Assembly: GCF_002157895.1 (NCBI RefSeq)
Contig: NZ_CP021377.1
Location: forward strand, 620,001 to 684,000
Direction of reading: 5' to 3'
From: Oceanisphaera profunda
GTDB lineage: Bacteria > Pseudomonadota > Gammaproteobacteria > Enterobacterales > Aeromonadaceae
Length of the DNA: 64,000 nt
Below are positions 20,324 to 30,414 of the stretch, one piece after another. The position numbers were made by a program, and so were the translations under genes. Within the stretch, counting starts at the first letter, position 1. Every line of letters begins with the position of its first letter. The notes under the pieces are model-generated. The model was not told where the DNA came from. It made no database searches and worked only from the letters and a program-made list of their open reading frames with translations.

Positions 20324-20399
20324 TGGTGGGGCATGCGGGATTCGAACCTGCGACCAATTGATTAAAAGTCAACTGCTCTACCAACTGAGCTAATGCCCC
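20324..20399 (-). tRNA. tRNA-Lys(TTT)
   Basis: First tRNA of the array in the direction of transcription, same sequence as the other Lys copies. It lies about 200 nt past the cpoB stop. No strong promoter is obvious in that gap, so part of the transcription may come through from cpoB. Confidence 0.95.
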
Positions 20400-20595
20400 A
20401 AACGTGCTCTTTATTTACTCTGACTTACTATTTAATTTTGCTTTTTCTCGTCCGCAATCAAGGCGCTAAAGCTCCCCTGCCAACGGCGGCCTATAATACG
20501 GATTTTATTTTTCGGTGCAACAGCTAAATCGTCATTTAATGTTGTTTGGTTAAGGAGTGAGCACTCTCGGTATTCAACAAAGCTAAATGCTGCTT

Positions 20596-21393
20596 TTACA
20601 AGCTATCTAACGCTTGTTGCGCCAAACCCGCTGAACTGCTGCTGCCATATTCATTTAACACTTGCTCTAGGTAGACACGCGCTTGAGAATTATTATTTTG
20701 CTCTTTCGCGATCTGGCCTAATTTTAATAACGACTCAGCACGCTTGGTAGATTGAGGATACGCCTCGACCACCCGTGCAAATTGCGCCTTAGCTTGGTCG
20801 AAGCGCTTTTGCGTGTACAACAGCTGCCCCAGCCAGTAATGCGCATTAGGCACATAGCCAGACTCTGGGTATTGGGTGATAAAGCGCGCAAAGGCAGGAA
20901 TAGCCGCCGCATAGTCTTTATCCTGCAACACCAAGTTCACCGCATTGTCGTAGGCCGCTTGCTCATTACCGTGGGCCGTAGTCGTACTGTTAGTGCTGGC
21001 GGTGTTGCTCGTGCTTGCAGCAGGTTCAGCTTTGTTACTGGCAGCCTTGGGGTCAGGCTCATTAGAAGCGGGCGCGGGTGGCGTAGCCGCCGCTTGAGGC
21101 TGTGCGATATCTTGTAACTGCAACAAAATATCTTTTTGCCGCTCGATAACCTGTTCAAGACGATAACTTTGTTCTTCCAGTGTTCCTCGCAGCTCGCTAA
21201 CTTCGCGCTGCAATGAGTTCAACTGATTTTGTTGGGTAATTTGTGATTGGCTACGGGCATTAAAACCGCGCTCTAACTCTGCCAATCTATCGTCTACCGA
21301 GCCGCTGCCACCCACACTGCTTACTGGCGCTTGCGCCAAACAAGCGGTGGATAAAACAGCGGCCATAACTATGGCCGCTAATTTATAGGTCAT
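20596..21393 (-). CDS. cpoB: cell division coordinator CpoB (YbgF)
   Basis: Periplasmic protein that couples Tol-Pal outer-membrane constriction to PBP1B septal synthesis. A signal peptide (residues 1-20) is followed by a coiled coil (about 35-95, many Gln, Leu and Glu) that forms trimers in the family. Next come a linker rich in Ala, Pro, Ser and Thr (95-145) and three TPR repeats (about 145-265), with GYVPNAHYWLGQLLYTQKRF as a clear TPR. The 265 residues match E. coli (263). It is the last protein gene of ybgC-tolQRAB-pal-cpoB and ends just before the tRNA array. Confidence 0.95.
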   Translation of the reverse strand: MTYKLAAIVMAAVLSTACLAQAPVSSVGGSGSVDDRLAELERGFNARSQSQITQQNQLNSLQREVSELRGTLEEQSYRLEQVIERQKDILLQLQDIAQPQAAATPPAPASNEPDPKAASNKAEPAASTSNTASTNSTTTAHGNEQAAYDNAVNLVLQDKDYAAAIPAFARFITQYPESGYVPNAHYWLGQLLYTQKRFDQAKAQFARVVEAYPQSTKRAESLLKLGQIAKEQNNNSQARVYLEQVLNEYGSSSSAGLAQQALDSL

Positions 21394-21409
21394 AAAATCA
21401 ATCTAAACC

Positions 21410-21940
21410 TTAATAAACCAGAACCGCACGACGGTTCTTAGAGAACGCAGAGTCAGTGTGTGAGGCATCAACTGGCTTTTCTTCGCCGTAGCTAACGATA
21501 GCCAACTGAGCACCACTTACACCCAAGCTCTGCAGGTAGCTGGTCACTGCTTTCGCGCGACGCTCGCCAAGGGCAATGTTGTACTCTGGCGTGCCACGCT
21601 CATCCGCATGACCTTCCACCAAAATACTAACAGAAGAGTTAGAACGCAGGTAATTAGCATGCGCTTCTAACACTTGTGCATAATGGCCGCTCACTTCGTC
21701 TTGGTCAAACTCAAAGTAGATAACGTTTTCACGACGCAGGGCTTCGTATTGCTGACGCATCTGCTCTTCAGCTGACATAGCGCCGCCATTTTGCATGCCG
21801 CCAGTTTGTACGCCGCCACCAGTCTGGTAGCTGTCGTCAGCGCCGCCCAGGGCATCTGAGTCACTGGTTGAGCTACAAGCAGCTAAGGTCAACATCGGCA
21901 GTGCTATGGCCAGACTCTGCAGCAATTTCTTCATTTGCAT
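21410..21940 (-). CDS. pal: peptidoglycan-associated lipoprotein Pal
   Basis: Outer-membrane lipoprotein that binds peptidoglycan and TolB. The signal sequence ends in the lipobox LAAC (Cys at about residue 21). A Gly-, Ser- and Gln-rich linker follows, then an OmpA-like domain (about 70-176) with VEGHADERGTPEYNIALGERRA, the diaminopimelate-binding motif. I keep the first ATG (21940) because AAGGA lies 9 nt before it; MKKLL two residues later is the alternative. The 176 residues match the family. Confidence 0.97.
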   Translation of the reverse strand: MQMKKLLQSLAIALPMLTLAACSSTSDSDALGGADDSYQTGGGVQTGGMQNGGAMSAEEQMRQQYEALRRENVIYFEFDQDEVSGHYAQVLEAHANYLRSNSSVSILVEGHADERGTPEYNIALGERRAKAVTSYLQSLGVSGAQLAIVSYGEEKPVDASHTDSAFSKNRRAVLVY

Positions 21941-21968
21941 TTTTTAATTCCTTTGGTTTTTTATTCGA

Positions 21969-23282
21969 TTAGTTAAGGTACGGTGACCATGCTGGTGCAC
22001 GAACATCACCACTTCGTGCGGGAAGCCTGGCCTTAAAGCGACCATCCATAGACACCAAAGACAGCACCTGACGGCCCTGGTATGTCGTACTATAGATAAT
22101 CATAGTGCCGTTAGGAGCCGGGCTTGGGGATTCGTCGAGTTGTGTTTCGGTTAACACCTGCAACTGACCTCCATCCAGCTCTTGACGAGCAATGCGGTAT
22201 TTTCCTTGTGCACGGCTGACCAGCACTAAGCTTTTGCCATCACCCGTTACACGAGGACCTAAATTAGTATCACCTTGGAAGGTGACGCGGCGCGCTTCGC
22301 CGGAGTTCACATTCGCCTGATAAACTTGTGGCTTACCACCCCGCTCAGACACAAAGTAGATGGACTGACCATCCGCCGCCCAAGTGGGCTCTGTGTCTAT
22401 ACTGCGGTTATTGGTAATACGCGTATATTGCTTGTTACCTAAATTCAGCACATACACTTCTGGTTGACCATCACGGGATAACACTAACGCCAATTTGCTA
22501 CCGTCTGGTGAAAACTGCGGCGCGCCGTTAATGCCCTGCTGTGAGCTCACCACTTGGCGCTGCTGGCTATAGATGTCTTGTACTACAATCTCGGCTTTCT
22601 TGTTCTCAAACGATACGTAAGCAAGCTTACGGCCATCCGGCGACCAAGCTGGCGACATTAAGGGCTCGCGTGAGCGCAGTAATAACTGCTCATTAAAGCC
22701 ATCATAATCGGCAATTTTCAGCTGATAAGGAAATTCCGCACCGTGATGTACGTTTACATAGGCAATACGGGTTAAAAACGCGCCTTTAATGCCGGTCAGC
22801 TTTTCAAAAGCAATGTCTGCCATGCGGTGTGCGTATTGACGCAACTGCGCTGCCGGTACGGTAGCGGTACGGCTTTCTAGCAACTTAGCACCACTTTGAT
22901 CCAATACATCGGCCAGCTCAAAGCTAATACGATACTGATTATTACCTGCAGGTTCGATAGAGCCCACCATCACCGCATCTACTTGCTGTTGGCGCCACAG
23001 ATTAGGGTCTAATTCACTGGCACTCGATACTTGCTGGGGTAAACGATTGCGATCCAGTGGGCGAAACATGCCGCTGTTACGAAAATCACTGGCAATCACG
23101 TCCGCCACATCTTGCGGCATAGCGCCACTGCCGGTCCATTTAAACGGCACCACGGCCACGGGACGCGCACTGTCTGTGCCACCGGTGATCTCAATTTCAA
23201 AGGCCGCGTTTGCTTGTGTTGTTAACACAAGTGCCGTTGAAAATAACAGCGGTAACCATAACCACATCCATCGTTTCGTCAT
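21969..23282 (-). CDS. tolB: Tol-Pal system beta-propeller protein TolB
   Basis: Periplasmic protein that shuttles between TolA and Pal. A signal peptide (about residues 1-27) is followed by an alpha/beta domain and a six-bladed propeller with repeated [21 protein letters not shown] and [15 protein letters not shown] motifs. The tolA stop TAG overlaps a GTG that precedes the ATG at 23282. I use the ATG, though the GTG at 23285 is possible and closer to GAGG. About 437 residues, as in E. coli (430). Confidence 0.97.
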   Translation of the reverse strand: MTKRWMWLWLPLLFSTALVLTTQANAAFEIEITGGTDSARPVAVVPFKWTGSGAMPQDVADVIASDFRNSGMFRPLDRNRLPQQVSSASELDPNLWRQQQVDAVMVGSIEPAGNNQYRISFELADVLDQSGAKLLESRTATVPAAQLRQYAHRMADIAFEKLTGIKGAFLTRIAYVNVHHGAEFPYQLKIADYDGFNEQLLLRSREPLMSPAWSPDGRKLAYVSFENKKAEIVVQDIYSQQRQVVSSQQGINGAPQFSPDGSKLALVLSRDGQPEVYVLNLGNKQYTRITNNRSIDTEPTWAADGQSIYFVSERGGKPQVYQANVNSGEARRVTFQGDTNLGPRVTGDGKSLVLVSRAQGKYRIARQELDGGQLQVLTETQLDESPSPAPNGTMIIYSTTYQGRQVLSLVSMDGRFKARLPARSGDVRAPAWSPYLN

Positions 23283-23284
23283 CA

Positions 23285-24574
23285 CTAGATCCTCGGTTTC
23301 AGAGTTAGATTCAGGTTTTGTATCTGTTTAATTAGTTCCGGGTTTTTTGGCATCGGCAACGGGCTGGCCTTGCGGATCGCCACTATACCCGCTTGGCACA
23401 CGGCGTTATCGCCACTGCCATCGCCTACCTGAAGCACTAAGCCATCGTTGGCCAAACGCACATTCACCACGCACTGCTTACCTTGCATGGTTGAACTTAC
23501 TTGAAAGTGGCGTTCAACCGCTTGTTGTATCATAGCTCTGGCCTGATCAATCTCGCCTTGGGACGGAGCGGCCGGCGCACTGCTCTTGCCTGCGTCATCG
23601 CCCATCATAGCTTCCAAATCTTTTAATGCTTGGCTACTGGCTGCCGCTTTGGCATCGGCTGCGGCTTTAGCAGCCTTAGCATCAGCAGCAGCTTTGGCAT
23701 CAGCAACCTTCTTCGCTTCTGCGGCTTTGGCGTCGGCGACCTTCTTCACTTCAGCCGCTTTTGCATCAGCAACGGCTTTAGCGTCGGCGGCTTTCTTGGC
23801 TTCTACCGCTTTAGCATCAGCGGCGGCTTTAGCCTCGGCGGCCTTCTTTACCTCTTGTGCTTTAGCGTCTGCTGCGGCCTTAGCGTCAGCGGCTTTTTTG
23901 GCCTCTTGTGCTTTGGCATCGGCCACTTTTTTGGCTTCTGCATCTGCAGCCGCTTTGGCGTCCGCCGCTTTTTTAGCCTCTTGTGCTTTAGCGTCAGCCT
24001 GCTTCTTAGCTTGTGCATCCGCGACTGCTTTTTCATCAGCCAGTTTCTTAGCGGCTAATGCCTTAGCATCACTGATGGCTTTGGCTTCCGCGGCTTGAGT
24101 GGCCGCTGCTGCTTTTGCATCAGCGGCGGCTTTGGCATCGGCGGCAGCCTTCGCTTGTGCAGCTTGTTTCTGTTGCGCCGCAGCTTGTTGTTCGGCCACT
24201 TTTTGTTGCTCTGCCTTGGCCGCTGCTTGTGCGGTCGCCACGGCTTTTTCTTGGGCTGCGGTTTGCGCTGCAGCTTGAGTCTGTGCCTGCTCCGCCGCTT
24301 GTTGGGCGGCTTTTGCCTCTGCTACAGCCGCGGCCGCCGCTTGCGATTCTTCAGCAGCTTGCGCTTGTGCACGTTCGGCACGCATCGCATCTAACTGCTT
24401 AGCCTGCTGAGCCATCATGCCACTATCAATCATGGTGGCTTCAATAATAGAAGCCGGCTGTGACGGCCGCTTAGGCGCTTGAAAATCCATGCCGACCAGC
24501 AACACCACGCCCACCACCAGATGCAGGCCCAGTGAGATGATGATTGATCGTTTAACTCCGTCTTGCTCCGTCAT
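23285..24574 (-). CDS. tolA: cell envelope integrity protein TolA
   Basis: Links the TolQR motor to TolB and Pal across the periplasm. One N-terminal membrane helix (about residues 11-30) is followed by a very long Ala/Lys/Asp/Glu helical rod (about 45-315) built of repeated [17 protein letters not shown] and similar units. The C-terminal domain III (about 340-429) has the paired cysteines in KQCVVNVRL and DNAVCQAGI. The ATG at 24574 follows a GTG at 24577, the same GTGATG arrangement as tolB. The rod repeats are nearly identical at DNA level and may vary in copy number. Confidence 0.95.
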   Translation of the reverse strand: MTEQDGVKRSIIISLGLHLVVGVVLLVGMDFQAPKRPSQPASIIEATMIDSGMMAQQAKQLDAMRAERAQAQAAEESQAAAAAVAEAKAAQQAAEQAQTQAAAQTAAQEKAVATAQAAAKAEQQKVAEQQAAAQQKQAAQAKAAADAKAAADAKAAAATQAAEAKAISDAKALAAKKLADEKAVADAQAKKQADAKAQEAKKAADAKAAADAEAKKVADAKAQEAKKAADAKAAADAKAQEVKKAAEAKAAADAKAVEAKKAADAKAVADAKAAEVKKVADAKAAEAKKVADAKAAADAKAAKAAADAKAAASSQALKDLEAMMGDDAGKSSAPAAPSQGEIDQARAMIQQAVERHFQVSSTMQGKQCVVNVRLANDGLVLQVGDGSGDNAVCQAGIVAIRKASPLPMPKNPELIKQIQNLNLTLKPRI

Positions 24575-24581
24575 CACAACC

Positions 24582-25007
24582 TTAAGACTCCGGCTGCGTC
24601 ATCAGGCCCACGCTCGGCACACCGGCCGCTTTTAGCGTGGCCATCAACTTGATTACGGCGTCGTAGGGCACTTGAGCGTCACCTTGCACCACTACCGGTG
24701 ATTTAGGTGTCACCTGCAGCTGGCTCATCACCGCCTCTGACAAAGTCAGCAAGTCCATGATGTGGCTCTCACTGTCACCAATATCCAGATAATAAACGCC
24801 GGCCGCATCCACGGACGCCACAATCGGCTTATCGCTGTCTTCGGGCATCATTTCCGCTTCCGCTTGAGGCAAATCCACGTTTACGCCTTGGGTGATCACG
24901 GGGGCGGTCGCCATAAAGATGATCAGCAATACCAACATCACATCGATATAGGGCACCACGTTGATTTCGGCCACGCTCTTGCGTCGTCTGCGCTTGTAGC
25001 CTTGCAT
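24582..25007 (-). CDS. tolR: Tol-Pal proton channel subunit TolR
   Basis: ExbD/TolR family. It has a single membrane helix (about residues 18-38) preceded by RRRRKSVAEINVVPYIDVMLVLL, with the Asp needed for proton flow. A periplasmic domain (45-141) ends AGVPSVGLMTQP, typical of TolR. Its start overlaps the end of tolQ by one base (TAATG type). Confidence 0.96.
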   Translation of the reverse strand: MQGYKRRRRKSVAEINVVPYIDVMLVLLIIFMATAPVITQGVNVDLPQAEAEMMPEDSDKPIVASVDAAGVYYLDIGDSESHIMDLLTLSEAVMSQLQVTPKSPVVVQGDAQVPYDAVIKLMATLKAAGVPSVGLMTQPES

Positions 25008-25687
25008 TAGGCTTTACCTGCCGCCACTTGGCGGTTCAAAATGGTCGAAAATTCGTCCATAAAGTTGGCCAGGTGGTTCTCTTGGCGCTCTACCTGATAA
25101 CTAAAACGGTTATAGGCGATAACGGCTGGAATGGCGGCAAACAAGCCCAATGCGGTGGCTATCAAAGCTTCCGCAATACCCGGTGCCACCATCGACAGCG
25201 TGGCTTGTTTCACTTCTGCCAAGGCGATAAAGGCGTTCATGATGCCCCACACAGTACCAAACAGGCCGATATAAGGGCTGATCGAGCCAATGGTCGCCAA
25301 CATAGAAAGGTTCGTTTCTAGACGGTCCACTTCCCGAGAAAGCGCCACGCGCATAGTGCGATAAGTACCATCGAGCAGGCTTTCTTGAGAACGGCCTTGC
25401 TTTTGCAGACGAATAAATTCTTTAAAGCCCGCGTAAAATATTTGCTCCATGCCCGCTAAATTATCGCGCCGCGCATTGCTCTCATGATAAAGGCGGCTTA
25501 AATCAGAGCCTGACCAAAATTTATCCTCAAAGCTGGTGGAGTCATTTTGTGCGGTAGTCAGTATTTTACGGCGATTAAAAATCATCGCCCACGACAACAC
25601 CGACATGCCCAGCAGCAGCAGCATGACAAATTTAACCAGTAAGCTGGCCTGTAAAAAAAGACCTATAAACGATATTTCAGCATGCAC
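25007..25687 (-). CDS. tolQ: Tol-Pal proton channel subunit TolQ
   Basis: MotA/TolQ/ExbB family inner-membrane protein with three helices (about residues 10-38, 130-160 and 170-195). The conserved stretch is [20 protein letters not shown]. The start at 25687 is a GTG that overlaps the end of ybgC by 11 nt; the nearby ATG is out of frame. The 226 residues match E. coli (230). Confidence 0.96.
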   Translation of the reverse strand: MHAEISFIGLFLQASLLVKFVMLLLLGMSVLSWAMIFNRRKILTTAQNDSTSFEDKFWSGSDLSRLYHESNARRDNLAGMEQIFYAGFKEFIRLQKQGRSQESLLDGTYRTMRVALSREVDRLETNLSMLATIGSISPYIGLFGTVWGIMNAFIALAEVKQATLSMVAPGIAEALIATALGLFAAIPAVIAYNRFSYQVERQENHLANFMDEFSTILNRQVAAGKA

Positions 25688-26087
25688 CTGATATTACTCC
25701 CATCAGCGGCTCAGGAATGGCAAAGGGTTTCATATGAGCTATTTGAACACATGCAATCAGCACGGTTCCCCGCACCAGAGAAAGGCCCGCATCATCCAGA
25801 ATTTCTTGCTCAAACACAATAGACGCACGTTTCAGCTTTTTCACCGTCACGGTGACTGTTAATGCATCATTAAAGCGAGCGGGCTTCAACATATCCAGCT
25901 CCACCTTACGCACCACGAAGGCCACGCCTTGTTCAAGCAAGGTATCTTGTTCTACATCCAGACTGCGCAACCACTCGGTGCGCGCTCTTTCCATATATTT
26001 CAAATAATTAGCGTTGTAAACAATACCACCGGCGTCGGTATCTTCGTAGTAGATCCGTACCGGCCAAGTAAAGACTGCAGTAGACAT
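25677..26087 (-). CDS. ybgC: acyl-CoA thioester hydrolase YbgC
   Basis: Hot-dog fold thioesterase that heads the tol-pal operon in many proteobacteria. [30 protein letters not shown] carries the catalytic Asp of the 4-hydroxybenzoyl-CoA thioesterase family. The frame is open from 26129, but [19 protein letters not shown] at 26087 is the usual N-terminus. About 136 residues. It is transcribed with tolQRAB-pal-cpoB. Confidence 0.93.
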   Translation of the reverse strand: MSTAVFTWPVRIYYEDTDAGGIVYNANYLKYMERARTEWLRSLDVEQDTLLEQGVAFVVRKVELDMLKPARFNDALTVTVTVKKLKRASIVFEQEILDDAGLSLVRGTVLIACVQIAHMKPFAIPEPLMGVISGAC

Positions 26088-26129
26088 CATTGGTTCAGCC
26101 CATTTGTTTAGCCCAACTGTGCAACCCAT

Positions 26130-26581
26130 TGGTTAATGCAGTAACAGAGGGCCAAAAAACATGCCAACACTATACCTGAGAGAAATTTCTGAGAGAAGAC
26201 AATGGCCGACCGCGGCGACAATTCTCGGCAAAAGAAGGAGCAGCGCTGAGGCCCCGTCGCCAAGCAAGGCCAAGAACGAAAGATTTTTTGCCACGCTGTT
26301 TTGTAACGAGAGGCACGGAAGAACACGGAAAAATTAAGATGGGATAAAATAGAAAATTAAATGGCTAAGGCCAAGCCTTCTGACATTTGTAGGCGAACGC
26401 TTGCTCTCGCATTACGCTAGATGTTAGTGCAGACGCTATTTCTTAGCCGTCTTCCTGATGAAAATCAGGATCTCTGTTTATATCTTTAACGCATAAAAAC
26501 GAGATCCTGAAACAAGTTCAGGATGACGACCAAGGTGCCTCTCGTGACAAAGCAGCGTGGCCAAGAAAGTTTTGTGTTTAA
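26130..26581. repeat. stacked intergenic repeats between ybgC and ruvB
   Basis: Three dispersed families are found side by side: a GCACGGAAGAACACGGAAAA element (26310-26335), a TGTAGGCGAACGCTTGCTCT element (26391-26420), and a paired hairpin element (26449-26530) with CCTGATGAAAATCAGG and CCTGAAACAAGTTCAGG stems in opposite GCCGTC...GACG flanks. No gene is seen. Confidence 0.7.
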
Positions 26582-27637
26582 TTATCTTTGAACAAGCGGT
26601 GCCTTACTTCTTACCGCTTCAGCCAAGCGCCCTTCGGGTAGCTCGAAACCGAAGTGTAGGTAGGCGCGCGGCGTGGCCATGCGGCCGCGGGGGGTGCGTT
26701 GTAAGAAACCTTGTTGGATCAAAAACGGCTCTATCACATCTTCTATGGTTTCTTTTTCTTCGCCAATAGCAGCCGCGAGGTTATCTAGCCCCACAGGCCC
26801 GCCCATAAATTTATCTAACAGTGCCATCAACAGCTTGCGGTCCATGTAGTCAAAGCCTTGCTTGTCTACATCCAGCATGTCTAGCGCCTGGGCGGCGATA
26901 TCGGCGTTAATCTCGCCACTGCCTTTTACTTCGGCAAAGTCACGCACTCGGCGTAACAAACGGTTAGCGATACGCGGCGTACCACGAGCACGACGGGCCA
27001 TTTCATAGGCGCCCTCGTCATCAATCACCAAACCTAATTTATTGGCGCTACGGCTAACGATGTGCGCCAAGTCCGCTACTTGATAAAACTCCAGCCGTTG
27101 TACTATGCCAAAGCGATCCCGCAGCGGCGAAGTTAAAGAACCGGCACGGGTAGTGGCGCCCACCAGCGTAAATGGCGGCAATTCCAGCTTAATGGAGCGT
27201 GCGGCTGGGCCCTCGCCTATCATGATATCCAGCTGATAATCTTCCATCGCCGGATACAAGATTTCTTCCACCACTGGGCTTAAGCGGTGAATTTCATCGA
27301 TAAACAGCACGTCGCCCGCTTCAAGATTGGTTAGCATGGCCGCCAAGTCACCGGCTTTTTCCAGCACAGGGCCAGACGTCGTCTTAATGCTCACGCCCAT
27401 CTCTAACGCCACGATATTGGCCAAGGTGGTTTTACCTAAGCCGGGTGGCCCGAAAATCAACAGGTGATCCAGCGCCTCTTCACGGCGGCGCGCCGCTTCG
27501 ATAAAGATCTCCATTTGGCTGCGCACATGATCTTGGCCGCGATATTCCGCCAGTGATCGCGGGCGAATCGCGCGATCGATCACTTCCTCTTCATGAGGTA
27601 CCGGTGCGGGATCAATAAAACGGTCTGCTTCAATCAT
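26582..27637 (-). CDS. ruvB: Holliday junction branch migration helicase RuvB
   Basis: AAA+ motor that drives branch migration with RuvA. Walker A is [11 protein letters not shown] (about residues 65-75), Walker B is LFIDEIHRL, sensor I is [18 protein letters not shown], and the arginine-finger region and the C-terminal winged helix ([17 protein letters not shown]) are complete. At 351 residues it is slightly longer than E. coli (336) through a C-terminal extension. It starts 17 nt after ruvA and is co-transcribed with it. Confidence 0.98.
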   Translation of the reverse strand: MIEADRFIDPAPVPHEEEVIDRAIRPRSLAEYRGQDHVRSQMEIFIEAARRREEALDHLLIFGPPGLGKTTLANIVALEMGVSIKTTSGPVLEKAGDLAAMLTNLEAGDVLFIDEIHRLSPVVEEILYPAMEDYQLDIMIGEGPAARSIKLELPPFTLVGATTRAGSLTSPLRDRFGIVQRLEFYQVADLAHIVSRSANKLGLVIDDEGAYEMARRARGTPRIANRLLRRVRDFAEVKGSGEINADIAAQALDMLDVDKQGFDYMDRKLLMALLDKFMGGPVGLDNLAAAIGEEKETIEDVIEPFLIQQGFLQRTPRGRMATPRAYLHFGFELPEGRLAEAVRSKAPLVQR

Positions 27638-27653
27638 GCTTATACCTGAGTAG

Positions 27654-28259
27654 TTATGCCTGAGAACGCAAGGCTTCGCGGATCAGCTGCTCAACGTCAA
27701 GGCCGGGCTTGGCGACTTTGGTGATCATGGCTTCAGCGGCGGCAGGCTTATAACCCAGCGCTTGCAGCGCGGCAATGGCTTCATTCTTGGCACCATCAAT
27801 GTGGCCGGCTTGCGTTACTGCATCGGGAGCGGGATTAAACAGATCGTAGCCACCGAAGTTTTTCAGTCGGTCACGCATTTCCACAATCAAACGCTCAGCG
27901 GTTTTCTTACCCACGCCCGGCAATTTCACCAAGGCTTTAATATCACCTTGATCAATATGATAAATAAATTGCTCTGCCGTCATGCCAGACATAATGCCCA
28001 GCGCCAGCTTAGGGCCTACACCGTTGGTTTTAATCAGTTCACGAAACAAGGCGCGTTCGGTTTTGGTATTAAAGCCAAACAATAACTGTGCATCTTCACG
28101 CACCACAAAATGCGTAAGCACAGTGGCGGGCTCACCCACATTGGGCAAGTCATAAAAACAGCTCATGGGTAACGTCACTTCATAACCCACGCCATTGATC
28201 TCTAATAAGATCTCCGGCGCCTGTTTTTCACTGATAATCCCTTTTAACCGACCAATCAC
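27654..28259 (-). CDS. ruvA: Holliday junction branch migration protein RuvA
   Basis: Forms tetramers that clamp Holliday junctions and recruit RuvB. The OB domain (1-65), helix-hairpin-helix motifs ([14 protein letters not shown] and [16 protein letters not shown]) and C-terminal RuvB-binding three-helix domain (about 150-201) are present. The 201 residues match E. coli (203). A LexA-like box lies about 44 nt upstream. Confidence 0.98.
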   Translation of the reverse strand: MIGRLKGIISEKQAPEILLEINGVGYEVTLPMSCFYDLPNVGEPATVLTHFVVREDAQLLFGFNTKTERALFRELIKTNGVGPKLALGIMSGMTAEQFIYHIDQGDIKALVKLPGVGKKTAERLIVEMRDRLKNFGGYDLFNPAPDAVTQAGHIDGAKNEAIAALQALGYKPAAAEAMITKVAKPGLDVEQLIREALRSQA

Positions 28260-28302
28260 ACCCGTCTCCTAACACCCACGCAAGGGCATAAGAATAATAA
28301 AT

Positions 28303-28322
28303 TACTGGATGAATATCCAGTA
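28303..28322. promoter_or_regulatory. LexA (SOS) box before ruvAB
   Basis: TACTGGATGAATATCCAGTA is a near-perfect palindrome that keeps the TACTG...CAGTA ends of the gammaproteobacterial LexA consensus. It lies 44 nt before ruvA, matching the known SOS control of ruvAB in E. coli. Confidence 0.8.
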
Positions 28323-28330
28323 ATACAAAA

Positions 28331-28521
28331 ACAGCGCCGAGCGCTCGGCATCAAGTGCCTAGCTAAAGAAAGACTCCGCTCTTTGCCGTCTTCCTGAACT
28401 CGACCGTATCTCGGTTTTATATTATTAAAAGCGAGACCCTGACTTTCGTCAGGATGACGGCTTAACCACAAACACCCTTCTCTGTTTAGCTGGGTGCTAG
28501 GCGCCGGGCGCTCGGCGCTGT
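28331..28521. repeat. stacked intergenic repeats between ruvA and ruvC
   Basis: A GCGCCGAGC-type repeat (28333-28371), a CCTGA/TCAGG paired hairpin element (28386-28463) and a second GCGCCGAGC-type repeat in opposite orientation (28486-28521) fill the gap. They separate ruvAB from ruvC. Confidence 0.7.
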
Positions 28522-28523
28522 CG

Positions 28524-29045
28524 TTAACGCATCCTGCCGCGCACTGTGCCGCGTACTTGGCCGGCCATGCTGATCAAACTTTGGTAAGTGTGGCCGTGAC
28601 ACAGCGCCACCGCCAAGCCATCGGCGGCATCTTCTTGGGGCGTGCCGGGTAGGTTTAATAACCGCACTACCATATGCTGCACTTGGGCTTTATCGGCGCC
28701 CCCCTGCCCTACGACCGCCTGCTTAATTTGCCGCGCCGAATATTCGGCCACGGCTAATCCCGCATTGGCGGCGGCGACTATGGCTGCACCACGGGCTTGG
28801 CCTAACTTAAGTGCTGAGTCAGGGTTTTTTGCCATAAACACCTGCTCGATGGCAAATAAGTCCGGTTGAAACTGTAGGATAATTTCGCTGACGCCGTCGT
28901 AAATCTTTTTTAAGCGGGGTGCCAGCTCGGTGTCGGTCATGCGAATGCAGCCCGAACCAAGGTAAGTCATCTTATTACCCACTTGGCGAACCACGCCGTA
29001 GCCGGTAATGCGCGAGCCTGGGTCTATGCCCAATATAATGGCCAT
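28524..29045 (-). CDS. ruvC: crossover junction endodeoxyribonuclease RuvC
   Basis: Holliday junction resolvase. The catalytic Asp7 lies in [15 protein letters not shown], the Glu in [23 protein letters not shown], and the last acidic residues in [14 protein letters not shown], all of which are kept. The 173 residues equal E. coli RuvC. It lies 141 nt after yebC; that spacer holds a weak inverted repeat (GAGAGCC at 29105, GGCTCTC at 29135). Confidence 0.98.
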   Translation of the reverse strand: MAIILGIDPGSRITGYGVVRQVGNKMTYLGSGCIRMTDTELAPRLKKIYDGVSEIILQFQPDLFAIEQVFMAKNPDSALKLGQARGAAIVAAANAGLAVAEYSARQIKQAVVGQGGADKAQVQHMVVRLLNLPGTPQEDAADGLAVALCHGHTYQSLISMAGQVRGTVRGRMR

Positions 29046-29186
29046 GAGTAACAGCTGTAAGCCGTAAGCTGTCAGCTAGAAGCTAAAAACCAGCAATGAA
29101 AAGAGAGAGCCAACACTAGAGATGTTCCAGCTTAGGCTCTCCGCTTAACATTTCCGGCTTCTAGCTTGAGGCTTCAAGCCCTAGGC

Positions 29187-29927
29187 TTAGAGCAATGCCG
29201 CCAGTTCGTCGGAGATGTCGGCGTTGTGATACACCTCTTGTACGTCATCCGCGTCTTCTAGCATGTCAATCAGCTTCATAAATTTCGGCGCCGTATCTTC
29301 ATCAAGCTCGGCACTGGTAGAGGGGATCATGGTCACTTCTGCGTTAACCGCTTCCAGCCCTGCTGTATCCAGCGCGTCTTTCACTTGGCCAAACTCTTCC
29401 CACTGGGTGTACACATCAATGGAGCCATCGTCATGCACTTCTACATCATCGGCACCGGCTTCAAGGGCTGCATCCATCACGGTTTCTTCATCGAGACCTT
29501 GATAGCTGATCACGCCTTTTTTCTCAAACAAATAGGCCACTGAACCGTCGGTACCTAAGTTGCCGCCATTTTTAGAAAATGCGTGGCGCACTTCTGCTAC
29601 CGTACGGTTACGGTTGTCGGTCATGCATTCCACCATCACCGCCGTGCCTGCAGGGCCGTAGCCTTCATAAATCACGGTTTCTAATGCGGCACCATCCAAC
29701 TCACCGGCACCACGTTTAACGGCACGGTCTACCGTATCCCGGGTCATATTATTAGACAGCGCCTTGTCCACCGCCGCGCGTAAGCGTGGGTTAGTGGCGA
29801 TGTCTGAGCCGCCCTCACGGGCCGCTGTAGTTAATTCGCGAATTAATTTGGTGAAGATTTTACCGCGCTGGGCATCTTTTGCCGCCTTGCGGTGCTTGAT
29901 ATTGGACCATTTGCTATGACCTGCCAT
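29187..29927 (-). CDS. yebC: YebC/PmpR family DNA-binding regulator
   Basis: [20 protein letters not shown] is the invariant family start, and the family stretches [11 protein letters not shown] and [19 protein letters not shown] follow. The 246 residues match E. coli (246). YebC homologues act as transcription regulators and, in recent work, as helpers of ribosomes at proline stretches; which role applies here is not shown. It lies in the conserved aspS-nudB-yebC-ruvC order. Confidence 0.96.
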   Translation of the reverse strand: MAGHSKWSNIKHRKAAKDAQRGKIFTKLIRELTTAAREGGSDIATNPRLRAAVDKALSNNMTRDTVDRAVKRGAGELDGAALETVIYEGYGPAGTAVMVECMTDNRNRTVAEVRHAFSKNGGNLGTDGSVAYLFEKKGVISYQGLDEETVMDAALEAGADDVEVHDDGSIDVYTQWEEFGQVKDALDTAGLEAVNAEVTMIPSTSAELDEDTAPKFMKLIDMLEDADDVQEVYHNADISDELAALL

Positions 29928-29971
29928 CAGTGTTCTCTCCCTTTTTATTCAGAACTAAAAGTTATTCTTAA

Positions 29972-30412
29972 CTAAGAGTTATTCTGAGCTTGGATCAGCC
30001 TGTCGATGGCTAATTTATTGGTCCATGAACTGGCTTGTTCACGGGCCTCGGCAAAAGGCAACCAGCACTGAGCTTGATGCTCAGTGAGTGCCGCCTCTGC
30101 AGTCTTCGACAGACGAAAGTAAAATTCGTATTCCCAATTATGAGTCACACCCGGGCGGTATCTGTGCCGCCAGCGGGGATAAATCTCAAAGCGCACTCGA
30201 CGCCCCGTTTCAATTAGCTCGGCGCCCGCACCCAGTTGTAAACCGGTTTCTTCCAGCAATTCTCGCTCAGCTGCTTGCCAGCGGGTTTCACCCACATCCA
30301 AGCTGCCGGTCACCGATTGCCAAAAGTCCGGATTATCCAAGCGTTGCAACAGCAACACTTGGGTGTCGGTGTGGATCAACACCAATACCGACTCTGGGTG
30401 CTTATAAGCCAT
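29972..30412 (-). CDS. nudB: dihydroneopterin triphosphate pyrophosphatase NudB
   Basis: Nudix hydrolase of folate synthesis, removing pyrophosphate from dihydroneopterin triphosphate. The Nudix box is complete from GSLDVGETRWQAAEREL through LEETGL (about residues 37-59). A Trp-rich region (FWQSVTG, YPRWRHRYRPGVTHNWEYEF) is typical of NudB. The 146 residues match E. coli (150). Its start is 2 nt from the aspS stop, so the two are translationally close. Confidence 0.93.
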   Translation of the reverse strand: MAYKHPESVLVLIHTDTQVLLLQRLDNPDFWQSVTGSLDVGETRWQAAERELLEETGLQLGAGAELIETGRRVRFEIYPRWRHRYRPGVTHNWEYEFYFRLSKTAEAALTEHQAQCWLPFAEAREQASSWTNKLAIDRLIQAQNNS

Positions 30413-30414
30413 GC

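Noticed and set aside
19171-20399. Possible CRISPR array because of regular repeats
   Set aside because: The repeats are whole tRNA genes with encoded CCA; units are 131 and 217 nt, not CRISPR-like.
23586-24402. Several long plus-strand frames rich in Ala, Ser, Leu and Gly opposite tolA
   Set aside because: They are mirror frames of the repetitive tolA rod, open because of its biased codons.
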